Below, in pieces: positions 18,619 to 27,971 of a stretch of 64,000 bases of DNA. The stretch is from Streptomyces sp. SAJ15 (GTDB lineage: Bacteria; Actinomycetota; Actinomycetes; Streptomycetales; Streptomycetaceae): NCBI RefSeq assembly GCF_007595705.1, contig NZ_NISY01000013.1, forward strand, positions 62,001 through 126,000, given 5' to 3'. Position numbers and translations under genes: made by a program. Position 1 is the stretch's first letter; every line of letters begins with the position of its first letter. Below the pieces are notes generated by a model. The model made no database searches, was not told the DNA's origin, and was given only the letters and a program-made list of their open reading frames with translations.

Positions 18619-19644
18619 TTGCGCGTGCTGCTGACCGGACACCAGGGCTACCTGGGCACGGTGATGGCCCCGGTCCTTGGCGCCGCCGGGCACGAGGTCG
18701 TCGGTCTCGACTCCGGCCTGTTCGCCGACTGCGTCCTCGGCCCGGCACCCGCCGACCCGCGGGGACACCGGGTCGACCTGCGCGATGTCACGGCCGACCA
18801 CGTGGCCGGGGTGGACGCCGTGATCCACCTGGCCGCGCTCTCCAACGACCCGCTGGGATCGCTGGCGCCGGAACTCACCTACGACATCAACCACCACGCG
18901 TCCGTACGGCTGGCCCGGCTGGCGCGCGACGCCGGAGTGCGGCGCTTCCTGTACGCGTCGACCTGCTCGGTCTACGGCGCCGCCGGCGGTGACGACCTGG
19001 TGACCGAGGACGCCCCGCTGCGCCCGGTGACCCCGTACGCGGAGTCCAAGGTGCGGGTCGAGGACGACCTGCACGCACTCGCCGACGACGACTTCACCCC
19101 GGTGTTCATGCGCAACGCCACCGCCTTCGGCCACTCGCCCCGGCTGCGCGCCGACATCGTGCTGAACAACCTGGTGGGCCACGCGCTGCTGTCCGGCGAG
19201 GTCCTCGTGCTCTCCGACGGCACCCCCTGGCGCCCGCTGGTGCACGCCGCCGACATCGCACGGGCCTTCGCGGCCGCGCTGACCGCGCCACGGGAGGCGG
19301 TGCACGACCGGGCGTTCAACATCGGCAGCGAGACCAACAACGTCACGGTCGCCGAGATCGCCGAGCAGGTCGCCGAGGCGGTGTCCGGCGCGAAGGTGGT
19401 GATCACCGGGGAGACCGGCGCCGACCCGCGGTCGTACCGGGTGGACTTCTCCCGGTTCCGCGCCGCGATCCCCGGCTTCGACTGCGAGTGGACGGTGAAG
19501 CGGGGCGCGCTCGAACTCGCCGACGCCTACCGGAAGCACGGGCTGACCAGGGAGGACTTCGAGCGACGCTTCACCCGCCTTGCCGTGCTGCGCGCGGCGT
19601 CCGACACCGGCGCCGTCGACGACACCCTGCGGTGGCGCCGATGA
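18619..19644 (+). CDS. NAD-dependent epimerase/dehydratase (extended SDR)
   Basis: 341 residues from a TTG at 18619, 3 bp after the deacetylase. The start is fixed by the Rossmann motif VLLTGHQGYLGT at the very N-terminus. The catalytic pair is Tyr140 and Lys144 in TPYAESK, with STCSVYG upstream. Conserved SDR text HLAALSNDPLG follows the NAD domain. It may be a 4,6-dehydratase, 4-epimerase or 4-ketoreductase of a nucleotide sugar; the sequence alone does not separate these. Confidence 0.82.
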   Translation: MRVLLTGHQGYLGTVMAPVLGAAGHEVVGLDSGLFADCVLGPAPADPRGHRVDLRDVTADHVAGVDAVIHLAALSNDPLGSLAPELTYDINHHASVRLARLARDAGVRRFLYASTCSVYGAAGGDDLVTEDAPLRPVTPYAESKVRVEDDLHALADDDFTPVFMRNATAFGHSPRLRADIVLNNLVGHALLSGEVLVLSDGTPWRPLVHAADIARAFAAALTAPREAVHDRAFNIGSETNNVTVAEIAEQVAEAVSGAKVVITGETGADPRSYRVDFSRFRAAIPGFDCEWTVKRGALELADAYRKHGLTREDFERRFTRLAVLRAASDTGAVDDTLRWRR

Positions 19645-20915
19645 CCGCGACCGGAGAGCGGATGCACCAACTGGTGGAGCGGCTGTACCCGCTGTGCCGG
19701 AGCATCACCGGCGACGGTGTGCGCGCCACCCTGGAGATCGTCGGCGAGTACGTTCCACTGCGGGTCCACGAGGTGCCGACCGGGACGCGGGTGCTCGACT
19801 GGACGGTGCCGCAGGAGTGGAACATCCGGGACGCGTACATCGCCGACACCGCCGGCAACCGGGTCGTCGACTTCGCCGCGTCCAGCCTGCACGTGCTCGG
19901 CTACAGCGTGCCGGTGGCGCGGACCATGCCGCTGGCCGAGCTGCGCGCCCACCTGCACACCCTGCCGGAGCATCCGACCTGGGTGCCCTACCGCACCAGC
20001 TACTACCAGCCGCGATGGGGGTTCTGCCTGGCCCAGGAGACCCTGGACGCGCTGCCGGACGGCGAGTACGAGGTGTGCGTCGACTCCACACTCGCCGACG
20101 GCCACCTCACCTACGCCGAACACGTGGTCCCCGGGCAGGTCCCCGACGAGGTGATCGTCTCCTGCCACGTCTGCCACCCGTCGCTGGCCAACGACAACCT
20201 GGCCGGCATCGCGGTGGCGACGTTCCTGGCCCGGGCCCTGGCACAGGAGACGCCCTACTACACCTACCGGTTCATCTACGCGCCCGGCACCATCGGGGCG
20301 ATCACCTGGCTGGCCCGCAACACGGAACGGATCGAGCGGGTCAAGCACGGGCTGGTGCTGGCCTGCGCCGGAGACTCGGGCCCCGTGACGTACAAGCAGA
20401 GCAGGCGCGGCGACGCGGAGATCGACCGGGTGATGCGGCATGTGCTGGTCGCCTCCGAACGCCCGCACCGGATCGCCGAGTTCACTCCGTACGGCTATGA
20501 CGAGCGGCAGTTCTGCTCGCCCGGGTTCGATCTCGGCGTGGGCTCGCTCAGCCGCACCCCGTACGCCGGCTACCCCGAGTACCACACCTCGGCGGACAAC
20601 CCGGACTTCGTCTCCCCGCAGGCGATGGCGGACACGCTCGCCGTCTGCCGCGAGGCGTTCTCCGTCCTGGACCGCAACCGGAGCTACCTCAACCTCAGCC
20701 CCTACGGTGAACCCCAGTTGGGCCGGCGTGGGCTGTACGACTCGCTCGGCGGCCGCAGCGACGCGAAGCAGGCCCAGATGGCCATGCTCTGGGTGCTCAG
20801 CCTGTCCGACGGCGAGCACAGTCTGCTGGACGTCGCCGAGCGGTCCGGGCTGCCGTTCGACACCGTCGCCGCCGCGGCCGGAGCCCTGCACGACGCCGGG
20901 CTGCTCAAGGTGTGA
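19641..20915 (+). CDS. DUF4910 (M28-like, peptidase-fold) protein with C-terminal winged helix
   Basis: 424 residues, ATG in a 4-base overlap. The centre carries CHVCHPSLANDNLAG (C175-H176...H179...N184-D185-N186), the metal-site signature of DUF4910/DUF2172 proteins, which have an aminopeptidase fold. The last 50 residues (AKQAQMAMLWVLSLSDGEHS onward) resemble a winged-helix domain. Such proteins recur in surface-sugar loci beside a C-methyltransferase, cytidylyltransferase and PIG-L deacetylase, and their reaction is not established. Hydrolysis of an amide bond on a sugar or its carrier is a reasonable guess only. Confidence 0.8.
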   Translation: MTATGERMHQLVERLYPLCRSITGDGVRATLEIVGEYVPLRVHEVPTGTRVLDWTVPQEWNIRDAYIADTAGNRVVDFAASSLHVLGYSVPVARTMPLAELRAHLHTLPEHPTWVPYRTSYYQPRWGFCLAQETLDALPDGEYEVCVDSTLADGHLTYAEHVVPGQVPDEVIVSCHVCHPSLANDNLAGIAVATFLARALAQETPYYTYRFIYAPGTIGAITWLARNTERIERVKHGLVLACAGDSGPVTYKQSRRGDAEIDRVMRHVLVASERPHRIAEFTPYGYDERQFCSPGFDLGVGSLSRTPYAGYPEYHTSADNPDFVSPQAMADTLAVCREAFSVLDRNRSYLNLSPYGEPQLGRRGLYDSLGGRSDAKQAQMAMLWVLSLSDGEHSLLDVAERSGLPFDTVAAAAGALHDAGLLKV

Positions 20916-22231
20916 GACCGATGACCACCGGGAGGGAGAAGACGACGAAACCGGCGGACCCGGCCGAACCCGCCCGGCGCACCGCCAGGCGCGCCATGGC
21001 CGGAAGGCTGTCCTGGGGACTGGCCGACCAGGCGGTCTGCAGCATGACCAACTTCGCGGTGGGGATCTACGTGGCCCGCTCGCTGGGCCTTGCCGCGTTC
21101 GGCGTGTTCAGCCTGGCCTGGGTGACCCACGGCGTGGTGCTCAGCGTCTCCCGCGGCCTGGCCACCGACCCGCTCGTGGTGCGCTTCAGCGGCGTGTCGG
21201 CCGCGTCCTGGCGCGCGGCGGCGGCCCGGTCGTCGGGTACCGCGCTCGGCGTCGGTGCCGCCGTCGGCGCGGTGTGTCTGGTGGTCGGCCTCGCCCTCGG
21301 CGGCCGCGTGGGGCCCGCTTTCGCCTGCCTCGGCGTCGTACTGCCGGGGCTGCTGCTGCAGGACGCCTGGCGGTTCTCGTTCTTCGCCGCGGGCACCGGG
21401 CGAAAGGCGTTCGTCAACGACCTCCTGGGAGGCGTCGCACTCGTCCCGGCCATGGTCCTCGCGGCCCGCGTGGGCAGCGTGGCCGCCTTCGTGCTCGCCT
21501 GGGGTGCGGCCGCCGCGGTGGCCGCGGTGTACGGCTGCCTCCAGTCCGGCATCCGGCCCCGGCTGACCGGAGCCCGCGAGTGGCTGCGCGAGCAGCGCGA
21601 CCTCGGCTACCGGTACCTCGTCGAGAACGTCGGCGTCAGTGGCGCGGCCCAGCTGCGGGCCTACGGCCTCGGCCTGATCGTCGGGGTCAGCGCGGTGGGC
21701 GTGGTCCGCGGCGCCGAACTCCTGCTCGGCCCCTTCCTCGCCGTGCTGATGGGTCTCTCGCTGGTCACCGTGGCGGAGGCGGCGCGGGTGCTGCGCCGGG
21801 CTCCGCACCGGCTGCGCCTCTTCTGCCTCCTGCTCGGCGGCGGACAGGCCGCCGCCGCGCTGCTCTGGGGCGCGGCGCTGCTCCTGGTGCCGGACCGGAT
21901 CGGCGAGCTCGCGCTCGGCGACGTCTGGCGCTCCGCCTCGGAGCTCATCGTGCCGGCCACGCTCGGCGTCGCGGGCGCGAGCCTGGGCGTCGGCGCGGCG
22001 GTCGGACTGCGCGCGCTGGCCGCGGCCCGGCGCGGGCTGCGCTGTCAGCTGTTCGCCTCCACCTGCTATGTCGGCGGCGGGCTCGGCGGGGCGGCCGTGG
22101 GCGGCACGGTCGGCTCGGCCTGGGGCGTCGCCGCCGCGACGTTGTGCGGCTCGGCCGTGTGGTGGCTGCACCTGCGGTCCGCCCTGCGCGAGCGCCACCA
22201 CCACACCATCCCCGAAGTGAGGACGTCATGA
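20912..22231 (+). CDS. Wzx-like polysaccharide flippase
   Basis: 439 residues from GTG 20912 (GTGA overlap); ATG 20921 is an alternative. A charged, Pro/Arg-rich N-terminus is followed by about twelve hydrophobic segments, starting with WGLADQAVCSMTNFAVGIY, a motif common at the start of MATE/Wzx-type exporters, and VARSLGLAAFGVFSLAW. It should flip the lipid-linked repeat unit across the cytoplasmic membrane for the Wzy polymerase encoded earlier in the operon. Low sequence conservation is normal for this family. Confidence 0.78.
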   Translation: MRPMTTGREKTTKPADPAEPARRTARRAMAGRLSWGLADQAVCSMTNFAVGIYVARSLGLAAFGVFSLAWVTHGVVLSVSRGLATDPLVVRFSGVSAASWRAAAARSSGTALGVGAAVGAVCLVVGLALGGRVGPAFACLGVVLPGLLLQDAWRFSFFAAGTGRKAFVNDLLGGVALVPAMVLAARVGSVAAFVLAWGAAAAVAAVYGCLQSGIRPRLTGAREWLREQRDLGYRYLVENVGVSGAAQLRAYGLGLIVGVSAVGVVRGAELLLGPFLAVLMGLSLVTVAEAARVLRRAPHRLRLFCLLLGGGQAAAALLWGAALLLVPDRIGELALGDVWRSASELIVPATLGVAGASLGVGAAVGLRALAAARRGLRCQLFASTCYVGGGLGGAAVGGTVGSAWGVAAATLCGSAVWWLHLRSALRERHHHTIPEVRTS

Positions 22232-23184
22232 CCGCGTTACGGCGCGTTCCCCGGTTGAGCATCGGCCTGCCCGTGTACAACGGCGAGGAGTACCTCGCCG
22301 AGGCCCTCGACGCCCTGCTCGGCCAGACCTACGAGGACTTCGAGCTGGTCGTCTCCGACAACGCCTCGACCGACGGGACGCAGGACATCTGCCGCAAGTA
22401 CGCCGCGCGGGACTCGCGCATCCGGTACATCCGGCTGCCCCGGAACATCGGCGCCGCGCCGAACCACAACCACGTGTTCACCGAGTGCCACGGCGAACTG
22501 TTCAAGTGGGCCTCGCACGACGACCTGTACGCCCGGGACCTGCTGCGGGCTTGCGTGCAGGCGCTGGACGAACGGCCGGACGTGATCCTCGCGCACGCCG
22601 ACCAGGCGGTCATCGACGGCGAAGGCCGGGTGAAGGTCCCCTACGCGTACACGCTCGCCACCGACTCGCCGCGCGCGTCGGAGCGCTTCCGCAGCATGCT
22701 CTTCGAGCCCGGCGGCGACGACTTCTACGGGGTGATGCGGGCCGATGTGCTGCGCCGGGTGAAGCCGCACGACAGCTACCACCACGCGGACCGCACGTTC
22801 GTCGCCGAGATCGGCCTGCACGGGCCCTTCCACCAGGTGCCGGAGCTGCTGTACTTCCGCCGCGACCACCCCACCCGCGCCGAACGGGCCAACCCCTCCA
22901 AGCGCTCGCGGTGCGTCAACCTGGACCCGCGCCGGGCGGGCCCGCTGCACCCCACGCCCCGGCTGCTCGCCGAGTACGTCTGGGGCTTCGTCGCGGCGAT
23001 CCGGCGGGCGCCGCTGTCCTCGGCCGAGCGGCGCGCGTGCTACCGGCACCTGGCCGCGTGGATGGCCAGCCGGGCCCGACCGGGCGCCGGCGAGCGGGTC
23101 GAGGACCGCGCCCCGGTCGACCCGGCCCGGCTCACCGTCTCCGTCGACGCCCTCGTCGCGGGCCGCGAGGGGAGGCAGGCATGA
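22228..23184 (+). CDS. Glycosyltransferase family 2 (GT-A)
   Basis: 318 residues, ATG overlapping the flippase stop. The GT-A core is clear: RLSIGLPVYNGEEYLAEALD, then VVSDNASTDGTQDICR, and the metal-binding acidic pair at Asp98-Asp99 in KWASHDDLY. It should transfer one sugar to the repeat unit in the cytoplasm. Its position after the flippase rather than among the other transferases suggests addition of a side-branch residue, but that is inference. Confidence 0.87.
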   Translation: MTALRRVPRLSIGLPVYNGEEYLAEALDALLGQTYEDFELVVSDNASTDGTQDICRKYAARDSRIRYIRLPRNIGAAPNHNHVFTECHGELFKWASHDDLYARDLLRACVQALDERPDVILAHADQAVIDGEGRVKVPYAYTLATDSPRASERFRSMLFEPGGDDFYGVMRADVLRRVKPHDSYHHADRTFVAEIGLHGPFHQVPELLYFRRDHPTRAERANPSKRSRCVNLDPRRAGPLHPTPRLLAEYVWGFVAAIRRAPLSSAERRACYRHLAAWMASRARPGAGERVEDRAPVDPARLTVSVDALVAGREGRQA

Positions 23185-24389
23185 CGGTCGCGGACGAGAC
23201 CCCGGTGCGCGTCGGGGTCTTCGGCCTGCTCGGCTCCGGCAACCTCGGCAACGACGGGTCACTCGAGGCCGTGCTCGGGTACCTCCGCGCCGCGCACCCG
23301 GAGGCGGTCGTGGACGCGCTGTGCGGCGGACCCGAGGTCGTCGCGACCCGGTACCGGATCCCCGCGACGCGGCTGCACTGGTACCGCGGGGAGTACCGGA
23401 CCGCGTCGCGGGCGGGCGCGATCGCGGGGAAGGGCCTGGGCAAACTCGTCGACGCCGTCCGCACCGCCGCCTGGGTGCGCCGACACGACGTGGTGATCGT
23501 GCCGGGCATGGGCGTCCTGGAGGCCACGCTGCCGCTGCGGCCGTGGGGCTTCCCGTACTCGCTGTTCCTGCTCTGCGCGAGCGGCAGGCTGCTGCGCACC
23601 CCGGTCGCGCTGGTCAGCGTCGGCGCGGACGCGATCAGCGCCCGGCCCACCCGGACCCTGGTGCGCTGGGCGGCGCGGCTGGCCACCTACCGGTCGTACC
23701 GGGACGCGCTGTCCCGCGACGCGATGCGGGAGATGGGCGTGGACACCACGCGCGACGCGGTCTACCCGGACCTCGCCTTCGCCCTGCCGACGCCGCCGCC
23801 CGGCCCGACGGGCCAGGTCTGCGTGGGTGTCATGGACTTCCACGGCGGCGACGACGACCGGGCCCGTGCCGACGAGATCCACCGCCGCTACCTCGAAGGA
23901 ACGACCCGTTTCGTACGTGCGCTGGTCGAGGAGGGCAGACGGGTCCGGCTGCTCACCGGCGACGAGTGCGACGCGCCGGTGGTCGCCGCGATCCTCGAAA
24001 CGGTGGACTCGCCCCTGGTCACGGCTGCCGAAGTGTCCTCCCTGGCCGACCTGATGGAGGAGACGGCCGCCGCCGACGCCGTGGTGGCCACCCGCTACCA
24101 CAACCTGATCTGCGCACTGAAGGCCGGCACACCCACCCTCGCACTCAGCTACGCGGCGAAGAGCGACGCACTCATGACGAGGATGGGCCTCGGCGCGTAC
24201 CGCCATCCGGCCCGAGAGGTCGAAGCCGACCGGCTGCTGGAGCAGTTCCGGGAGCTGGAGAAGAGATCGGCGGAGCTACGCCGGACCCTCACCGAGCGCA
24301 ACGAGGAGGCCGCGCGGCAACTAGCCGAGCAGTTCGCCGCCTTGAGCAGGACCCTGTTCAAGAAGACCACCCGGCAGGAGGCCCCGTGA
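23181..24389 (+). CDS. Polysaccharide pyruvyl transferase family protein
   Basis: 402 residues, ATG in a 4-base overlap. The N-terminal VGVFGLLGSGNLGNDGSLEA and the late motif RYHNLICALKAGTPTLALSY are typical of the PS_pyruv_trans family (CsaB, AmsJ, WcaK). The enzymes add ketal-linked pyruvate from PEP to a sugar, giving negative charge. The last 60 residues form a charged, coiled-coil-like tail (RELEKRSAELRRTLTERNEE). Confidence 0.83.
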   Translation: MTVADETPVRVGVFGLLGSGNLGNDGSLEAVLGYLRAAHPEAVVDALCGGPEVVATRYRIPATRLHWYRGEYRTASRAGAIAGKGLGKLVDAVRTAAWVRRHDVVIVPGMGVLEATLPLRPWGFPYSLFLLCASGRLLRTPVALVSVGADAISARPTRTLVRWAARLATYRSYRDALSRDAMREMGVDTTRDAVYPDLAFALPTPPPGPTGQVCVGVMDFHGGDDDRARADEIHRRYLEGTTRFVRALVEEGRRVRLLTGDECDAPVVAAILETVDSPLVTAAEVSSLADLMEETAAADAVVATRYHNLICALKAGTPTLALSYAAKSDALMTRMGLGAYRHPAREVEADRLLEQFRELEKRSAELRRTLTERNEEAARQLAEQFAALSRTLFKKTTRQEAP

Positions 24390-24937
24390 AAGCGACCGAA
24401 GTCCCGGCGATCCAGGGCGCGTACCTCTTCGAGCCGACGCCGTACGCCGACGAACGCGGCTTCTTCTGCCGCACCTTCGACGCCGACGTGGTCCGCTCGG
24501 TGGGCCTCGACCCGAACGCCTTCATCCAGGACAGCGTGTCCCGTTCGATCCGGGGCGTGCTGCGCGGCCTGCACCTGCGCTCCGGCGCCGGCGAGGCCAA
24601 GCTCGTGCGCTGCTCGTACGGGAGGATCTTCGACGTCGTCGTGGACCTCCGGCCCGACTCGCCGACCTACCGCGACCGGGCCTTCTTCGAGCTGTCCGGC
24701 GAGACGCAGGCGACCCTCTACATCCCGGCGGGGTGCGCGCACGGCTTCCAGGCGCTGACCGAAACCGCCGACACCTCGTACCGCATCGACCGCCCGCACG
24801 ATCCGGCCGAGGACGTGACGATCGCCTTCGACGACCCGGATCTCGCCATCCCCTGGCCGCTGCCGGTCACATCGATGTCCCAGCGGGACCGGGAGGCGCC
24901 GAGCCTCGCCGAGGTCCTGAAGCAGCAGGAGAGTTGA
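24386..24937 (+). CDS. dTDP-4-dehydrorhamnose 3,5-epimerase-like cupin (RmlC family)
   Basis: 183 residues from GTG 24386 (GTGA overlap). RmlC motifs are present: DERGFFCRTFD, SVSRSIRGVLRGLHLR (catalytic His in RGLH), VVDLRPDSPTY and YIPAGCAHGFQAL. The enzyme epimerises C3/C5 of a 4-keto-6-deoxy nucleotide sugar. No rmlA, rmlB or rmlD neighbour is present, so in this operon it more likely serves the C-methylated sugar than rhamnose. Confidence 0.85.
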   Translation: MKATEVPAIQGAYLFEPTPYADERGFFCRTFDADVVRSVGLDPNAFIQDSVSRSIRGVLRGLHLRSGAGEAKLVRCSYGRIFDVVVDLRPDSPTYRDRAFFELSGETQATLYIPAGCAHGFQALTETADTSYRIDRPHDPAEDVTIAFDDPDLAIPWPLPVTSMSQRDREAPSLAEVLKQQES

Positions 24938-24944
24938 GGTCGGC

Positions 24945-26309
24945 GTGGACACCGAGGATTTCCCGCTACCCCGGTCGCGGGCGGCGAACGAGCGACTGCA
25001 CGCCCTGATCCCCGGGGGCGCGCACACCTACGCCAAGGGCGACGACCAGTACCCCGAGAACCTGGCCCCGGTCATCAGCCACGGCCGCGGTGCCCATGTG
25101 TGGGACGTCGACGGCAACCGCTACATCGAGTACGGCTCCGGCCTGCGGTCGGTCAGCCTCGGCCACGCCCATCCACGCGTGATCGAGGCGGTGCGGCGGG
25201 AACTCGACCGCGGCGGCAACTTCGTCCGGCCGTCCATCGTGGAGGTCGAGGCCGCGGAACGCTTTCTGGCCACGGTGCCGACCGCCGAGATGGTGAAGTT
25301 CGCGAAGAACGGCTCCGACGCCACCACCGCCGCGGTGCGCCTCGCCCGCGCCGTCACCGGGCGCCCGCGGGTGGCCGTCTGCGGCGACCATCCGTTCTTC
25401 TCCGTCGACGACTGGTTCATCGGCACCACGCCGATGTCCGCCGGTGTTCCGGCGGCGACCACCGAGCTCACCCTGGCGTTCCCTTACGGGGACCTGGCCG
25501 CCACGGAGGAGCTGCTCACCCGGTACCAGGGCGAGATCGCCTGCCTGATCCTCGAACCCGCCACCCACACCGAGCCCTTCCCCGGCCCTCCACTCCGTTC
25601 GAGCGGGGAGGACCCCACTCCCGGCTACCTCGCCGGCCTGCGGGAGCTGGCCGACCGGCACGGCTGCGTACTGGTCTTCGACGAGATGATCACCGGCTTC
25701 CGCTGGTCCGAGGCGGGTGCCCAGGGCCTCTACGGCGTCACCCCCGACCTCTCCACGTTCGGCAAGGCACTGGGCAACGGGTTCGCCGTCTCCGCGCTGG
25801 CCGGGCGCCGCGACCTGATGGAGCGGGGCGGGCTGCGTCACTCCGGCGAGCGGGTGTTCCTGCTGTCCACCACGCACGGCGCGGAAACGCACTCCCTGGC
25901 CGCCGCGATGGCCGTGCTCACCACCTACGTCGAGGAGGGCGTCACCGCGCGGCTGCACGCCCTCGGCGAGCGGTTGGCCGCCGGTGTCCGCGACGCCGCG
26001 GCCACCATGGGCGTCGGCGACCACATCGTCGTCCGGGGCCGGGCCAGCAACCTGGTCTTCGCCACCCTCGACGAGAACCGGCAGCCGTCGCAGCGGTACC
26101 GCACCCTGTTCCTGCGCCGGCTCCTCGCGGGCGGGGTGCTGGCCCCGTCGTTCGTGGTGAGCAGCGCGCTCGACGACGCCGACATCGATCGCACCGTCGA
26201 CGTGGTGGCCCAGGCGTGTGCGGTGTACCGGAAGGCACTGGACGCCGCCGACCCCACCCCCTGGCTGGGCGGGCGGCCGGTGAAGCCCGTATTCCGCCGC
26301 TTGGCGTGA
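24945..26309 (+). CDS. Class III aminotransferase (glutamate-1-semialdehyde aminomutase-like)
   Basis: 454 residues from GTG 24945. Fold-type I PLP enzyme with the cofactor lysine at Lys274 in STFGKALGNGFAVSAL. The motif FDEMITGFRWSEAG supplies the PLP-ring aspartate, and KNGSDATTAAVRLARA the phosphate site. It resembles HemL-type aminomutases and the sugar or keto-acid aminotransferases found in surface-sugar operons. As the last gene of the operon it would be expected to aminate a keto sugar or an attached acyl group. A true heme-pathway role is unlikely here. Only 17 bp separate its stop from the convergent PAP2 gene. Confidence 0.82.
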   Translation: MDTEDFPLPRSRAANERLHALIPGGAHTYAKGDDQYPENLAPVISHGRGAHVWDVDGNRYIEYGSGLRSVSLGHAHPRVIEAVRRELDRGGNFVRPSIVEVEAAERFLATVPTAEMVKFAKNGSDATTAAVRLARAVTGRPRVAVCGDHPFFSVDDWFIGTTPMSAGVPAATTELTLAFPYGDLAATEELLTRYQGEIACLILEPATHTEPFPGPPLRSSGEDPTPGYLAGLRELADRHGCVLVFDEMITGFRWSEAGAQGLYGVTPDLSTFGKALGNGFAVSALAGRRDLMERGGLRHSGERVFLLSTTHGAETHSLAAAMAVLTTYVEEGVTARLHALGERLAAGVRDAAATMGVGDHIVVRGRASNLVFATLDENRQPSQRYRTLFLRRLLAGGVLAPSFVVSSALDDADIDRTVDVVAQACAVYRKALDAADPTPWLGGRPVKPVFRRLA

Positions 26310-26326
26310 CGTGACCTGACGCGTGG

Positions 26327-27046
26327 TCAGCGGTGCTCTGGCCGTTCCCTGACATCGGCCATCCGTTCGGTCGACCGGTCGGCCGTCCGGTCGACCAGCC
26401 ACGCGGTCGCCGGTACCACCGCCAGCGCGGTGCACCAGCCGCCGAGGACGTCGGTCGGGTAGTGCGCGCCCAGGGCGACCTGCGCCCAGCCCATGGCGGC
26501 GCCGGCAACCAGCGCCGCGGCGAGCACGAGCAACGTGCCGGCCTTCCCGCCGAGGCCGAGCCGGCCGACCGCGATCAGCGCCACAGCGAGGGCGAGCGCG
26601 GTGACGAAGGCGGTGTGCCCGCTCGGGTAGGACAGGTTGTCGTCGCCGTGGATGGTGCGTCCCACCAGGGGCTTGAGCAGCGTCGTCGTCCCCACGGCCA
26701 GGCCGGTGCCGACGACGACGAGCACGGCCGCCCGAGGTCGCCGAAGAAGCAGGCAGCCCATCACGGTGGCCAGGACCAGCGCCGCCGCTCCGGCGGGCTC
26801 CCCCAAGAAGTCCGTGGTCAGAGCGACACGCCGCCATGGCGGCCGCACACTGTCCGCCGTCGGCTGGATGATCCACCCGTCCACCCTGGCGGGCTCGCTG
26901 TGTCCGGCGTACAGGACCCCGAGCCCGACGACCACCAGCGTGGCGAGGGCCGCGATCAGCCCGAGCCACGCGCGCAGCGCTGCGGGCAGCAGGGCGGGCG
27001 CCGGCCGGCCGGTCACCCGCGACTTCTGCCGACACCGACTCCCCAC
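26327..27046 (-). CDS. PAP2-family membrane phosphatase
   Basis: 239 residues, GTG start preceded by AGGGGGG. Six hydrophobic segments with the PAP2 motifs between them: KPLVGRTIHGD (degenerate C1), YPSGHTAF (C2) and WAQVALGAHYPTDVLGG (C3). In C3 the usual Ser-Arg is Ala-Gln, so one phosphate-binding residue is missing while the His and Asp remain. Members dephosphorylate lipid phosphates such as undecaprenyl pyrophosphate or phosphatidate outside the membrane. That would fit carrier recycling for the adjacent operon, although it is transcribed convergently and is separately regulated. Confidence 0.83.
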   Translation of the reverse strand: MGSRCRQKSRVTGRPAPALLPAALRAWLGLIAALATLVVVGLGVLYAGHSEPARVDGWIIQPTADSVRPPWRRVALTTDFLGEPAGAAALVLATVMGCLLLRRPRAAVLVVVGTGLAVGTTTLLKPLVGRTIHGDDNLSYPSGHTAFVTALALAVALIAVGRLGLGGKAGTLLVLAAALVAGAAMGWAQVALGAHYPTDVLGGWCTALAVVPATAWLVDRTADRSTERMADVRERPEHR

Positions 27047-27138
27047 TGACGAGCCCCCCTCGTGTCGGACGTGGACCGCGCGGGAACCGTCAGGCCCCCG
27101 GCTGCCCCGCGAGCTGAGGATCCGTCACGCCAGAACGG

Positions 27139-27495
27139 TCAGCTCTTGCGGACCACGCTGGACTTCAGCTGCATATGGCCGAAGCCGTCGATCTTGCAGT
27201 CGATGTCATGGCCGTCGACTCCGTCGACGAGGCGGATGTTGCGTACCTTCGTGCCCGCCTTGATCCCGGTCGGGTGGCCCTTGACCTTCAGGCCCTTGAC
27301 GACCGTCACGGTGTCGCCGTCGGCGAGTGCGTTCCCGACCGAGTCCTTGATCACCCGCTCGTCGGGCGAGGTCTCCGCATCAGCGGAGGCAGGCGTCCAT
27401 TCGTGTCCGCACTCGGGGCACACCAGGAGCGCGCCCATCTCGTACGTGTACGCGCTGGCGCACTCGGGGCAGGGAGGCAAAGGGGTCTCACTCAC
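27139..27495 (-). CDS. yjdM: YjdM/PhnA zinc-ribbon protein
   Basis: 118 residues. The N-terminal zinc ribbon has Cys9-Cys12 and Cys26-Cys29 (CPEC ... CPEC), followed by the PhnA domain DSVGNALADGDTVTVVKGLK and VRNIRLVDGVDGHDIDCKI. This matches YjdM (formerly PhnA), a small conserved protein whose function is not phosphonate breakdown despite the old name. The GTG start lies 6 nt downstream of a TACACT hexamer (complement of 27502-27507), so a leaderless mRNA is plausible. Confidence 0.9.
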   Translation of the reverse strand: MSETPLPPCPECASAYTYEMGALLVCPECGHEWTPASADAETSPDERVIKDSVGNALADGDTVTVVKGLKVKGHPTGIKAGTKVRNIRLVDGVDGHDIDCKIDGFGHMQLKSSVVRKS

Positions 27496-27565
27496 CTCAA
27501 CAGTGTATTTCAGACCTCGGCGGCATCCGGCGCCGCTCCATCGCGGCCGGCGGCCCGCTCCGGGT

Positions 27566-27961
27566 TCATGCGGAGCGGGCCACCCCCGGTTCCGGCAGGG
27601 CCGCGGGACCCGACTCCACCGCCGACTCCTCGCCGACCGACTCCTCGGGCCCGGTCAGATACCGCCGGGACCAGGCGCTGAGCGGCTCCAACGCCTCGTT
27701 GAGCGCGATGCCGCTGGGAGTCAGCGAGTACTCCACCCGCAGCGGGAGTTCGTGGAACACCTCGCGGTGCACGACGCCCAGCGCCTCCAGCTCCCGCAAC
27801 TGCTGGACCAGCACCTTCTCGCTGATGCCGGGGACCAGCCGACGCAGTTCACCGAAGCGGGGCCGGTGGTGGTAGAGCGCCCAGAGTATGAGCACCTTCC
27901 ACTTGCCGCTGATGACGTCGACGGCCGCGACGGTGGGGCACTCAACAGTCCGCTTCCTCAT
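27566..27961 (-). CDS. HxlR-type winged-helix transcriptional regulator
   Basis: 131 residues with ATG start. The N-terminal Cys8 (ECPTVAAVDVISGKWK) is the conserved HxlR cysteine used for thiol or aldehyde sensing in several members. The HTH region reads FGELRRLVPGISEKVLVQQL and the wing contains REVFHELPLRVEYSLTPSG. It sits 10 bp downstream of the NAD(P)-binding oxidoreductase on the same strand, a usual pairing in which HxlR controls a quinone or aldehyde reductase, so autoregulation of this set is likely. Confidence 0.9.
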   Translation of the reverse strand: MRKRTVECPTVAAVDVISGKWKVLILWALYHHRPRFGELRRLVPGISEKVLVQQLRELEALGVVHREVFHELPLRVEYSLTPSGIALNEALEPLSAWSRRYLTGPEESVGEESAVESGPAALPEPGVARSA

Positions 27962-27971
27962 GCCGACGACC

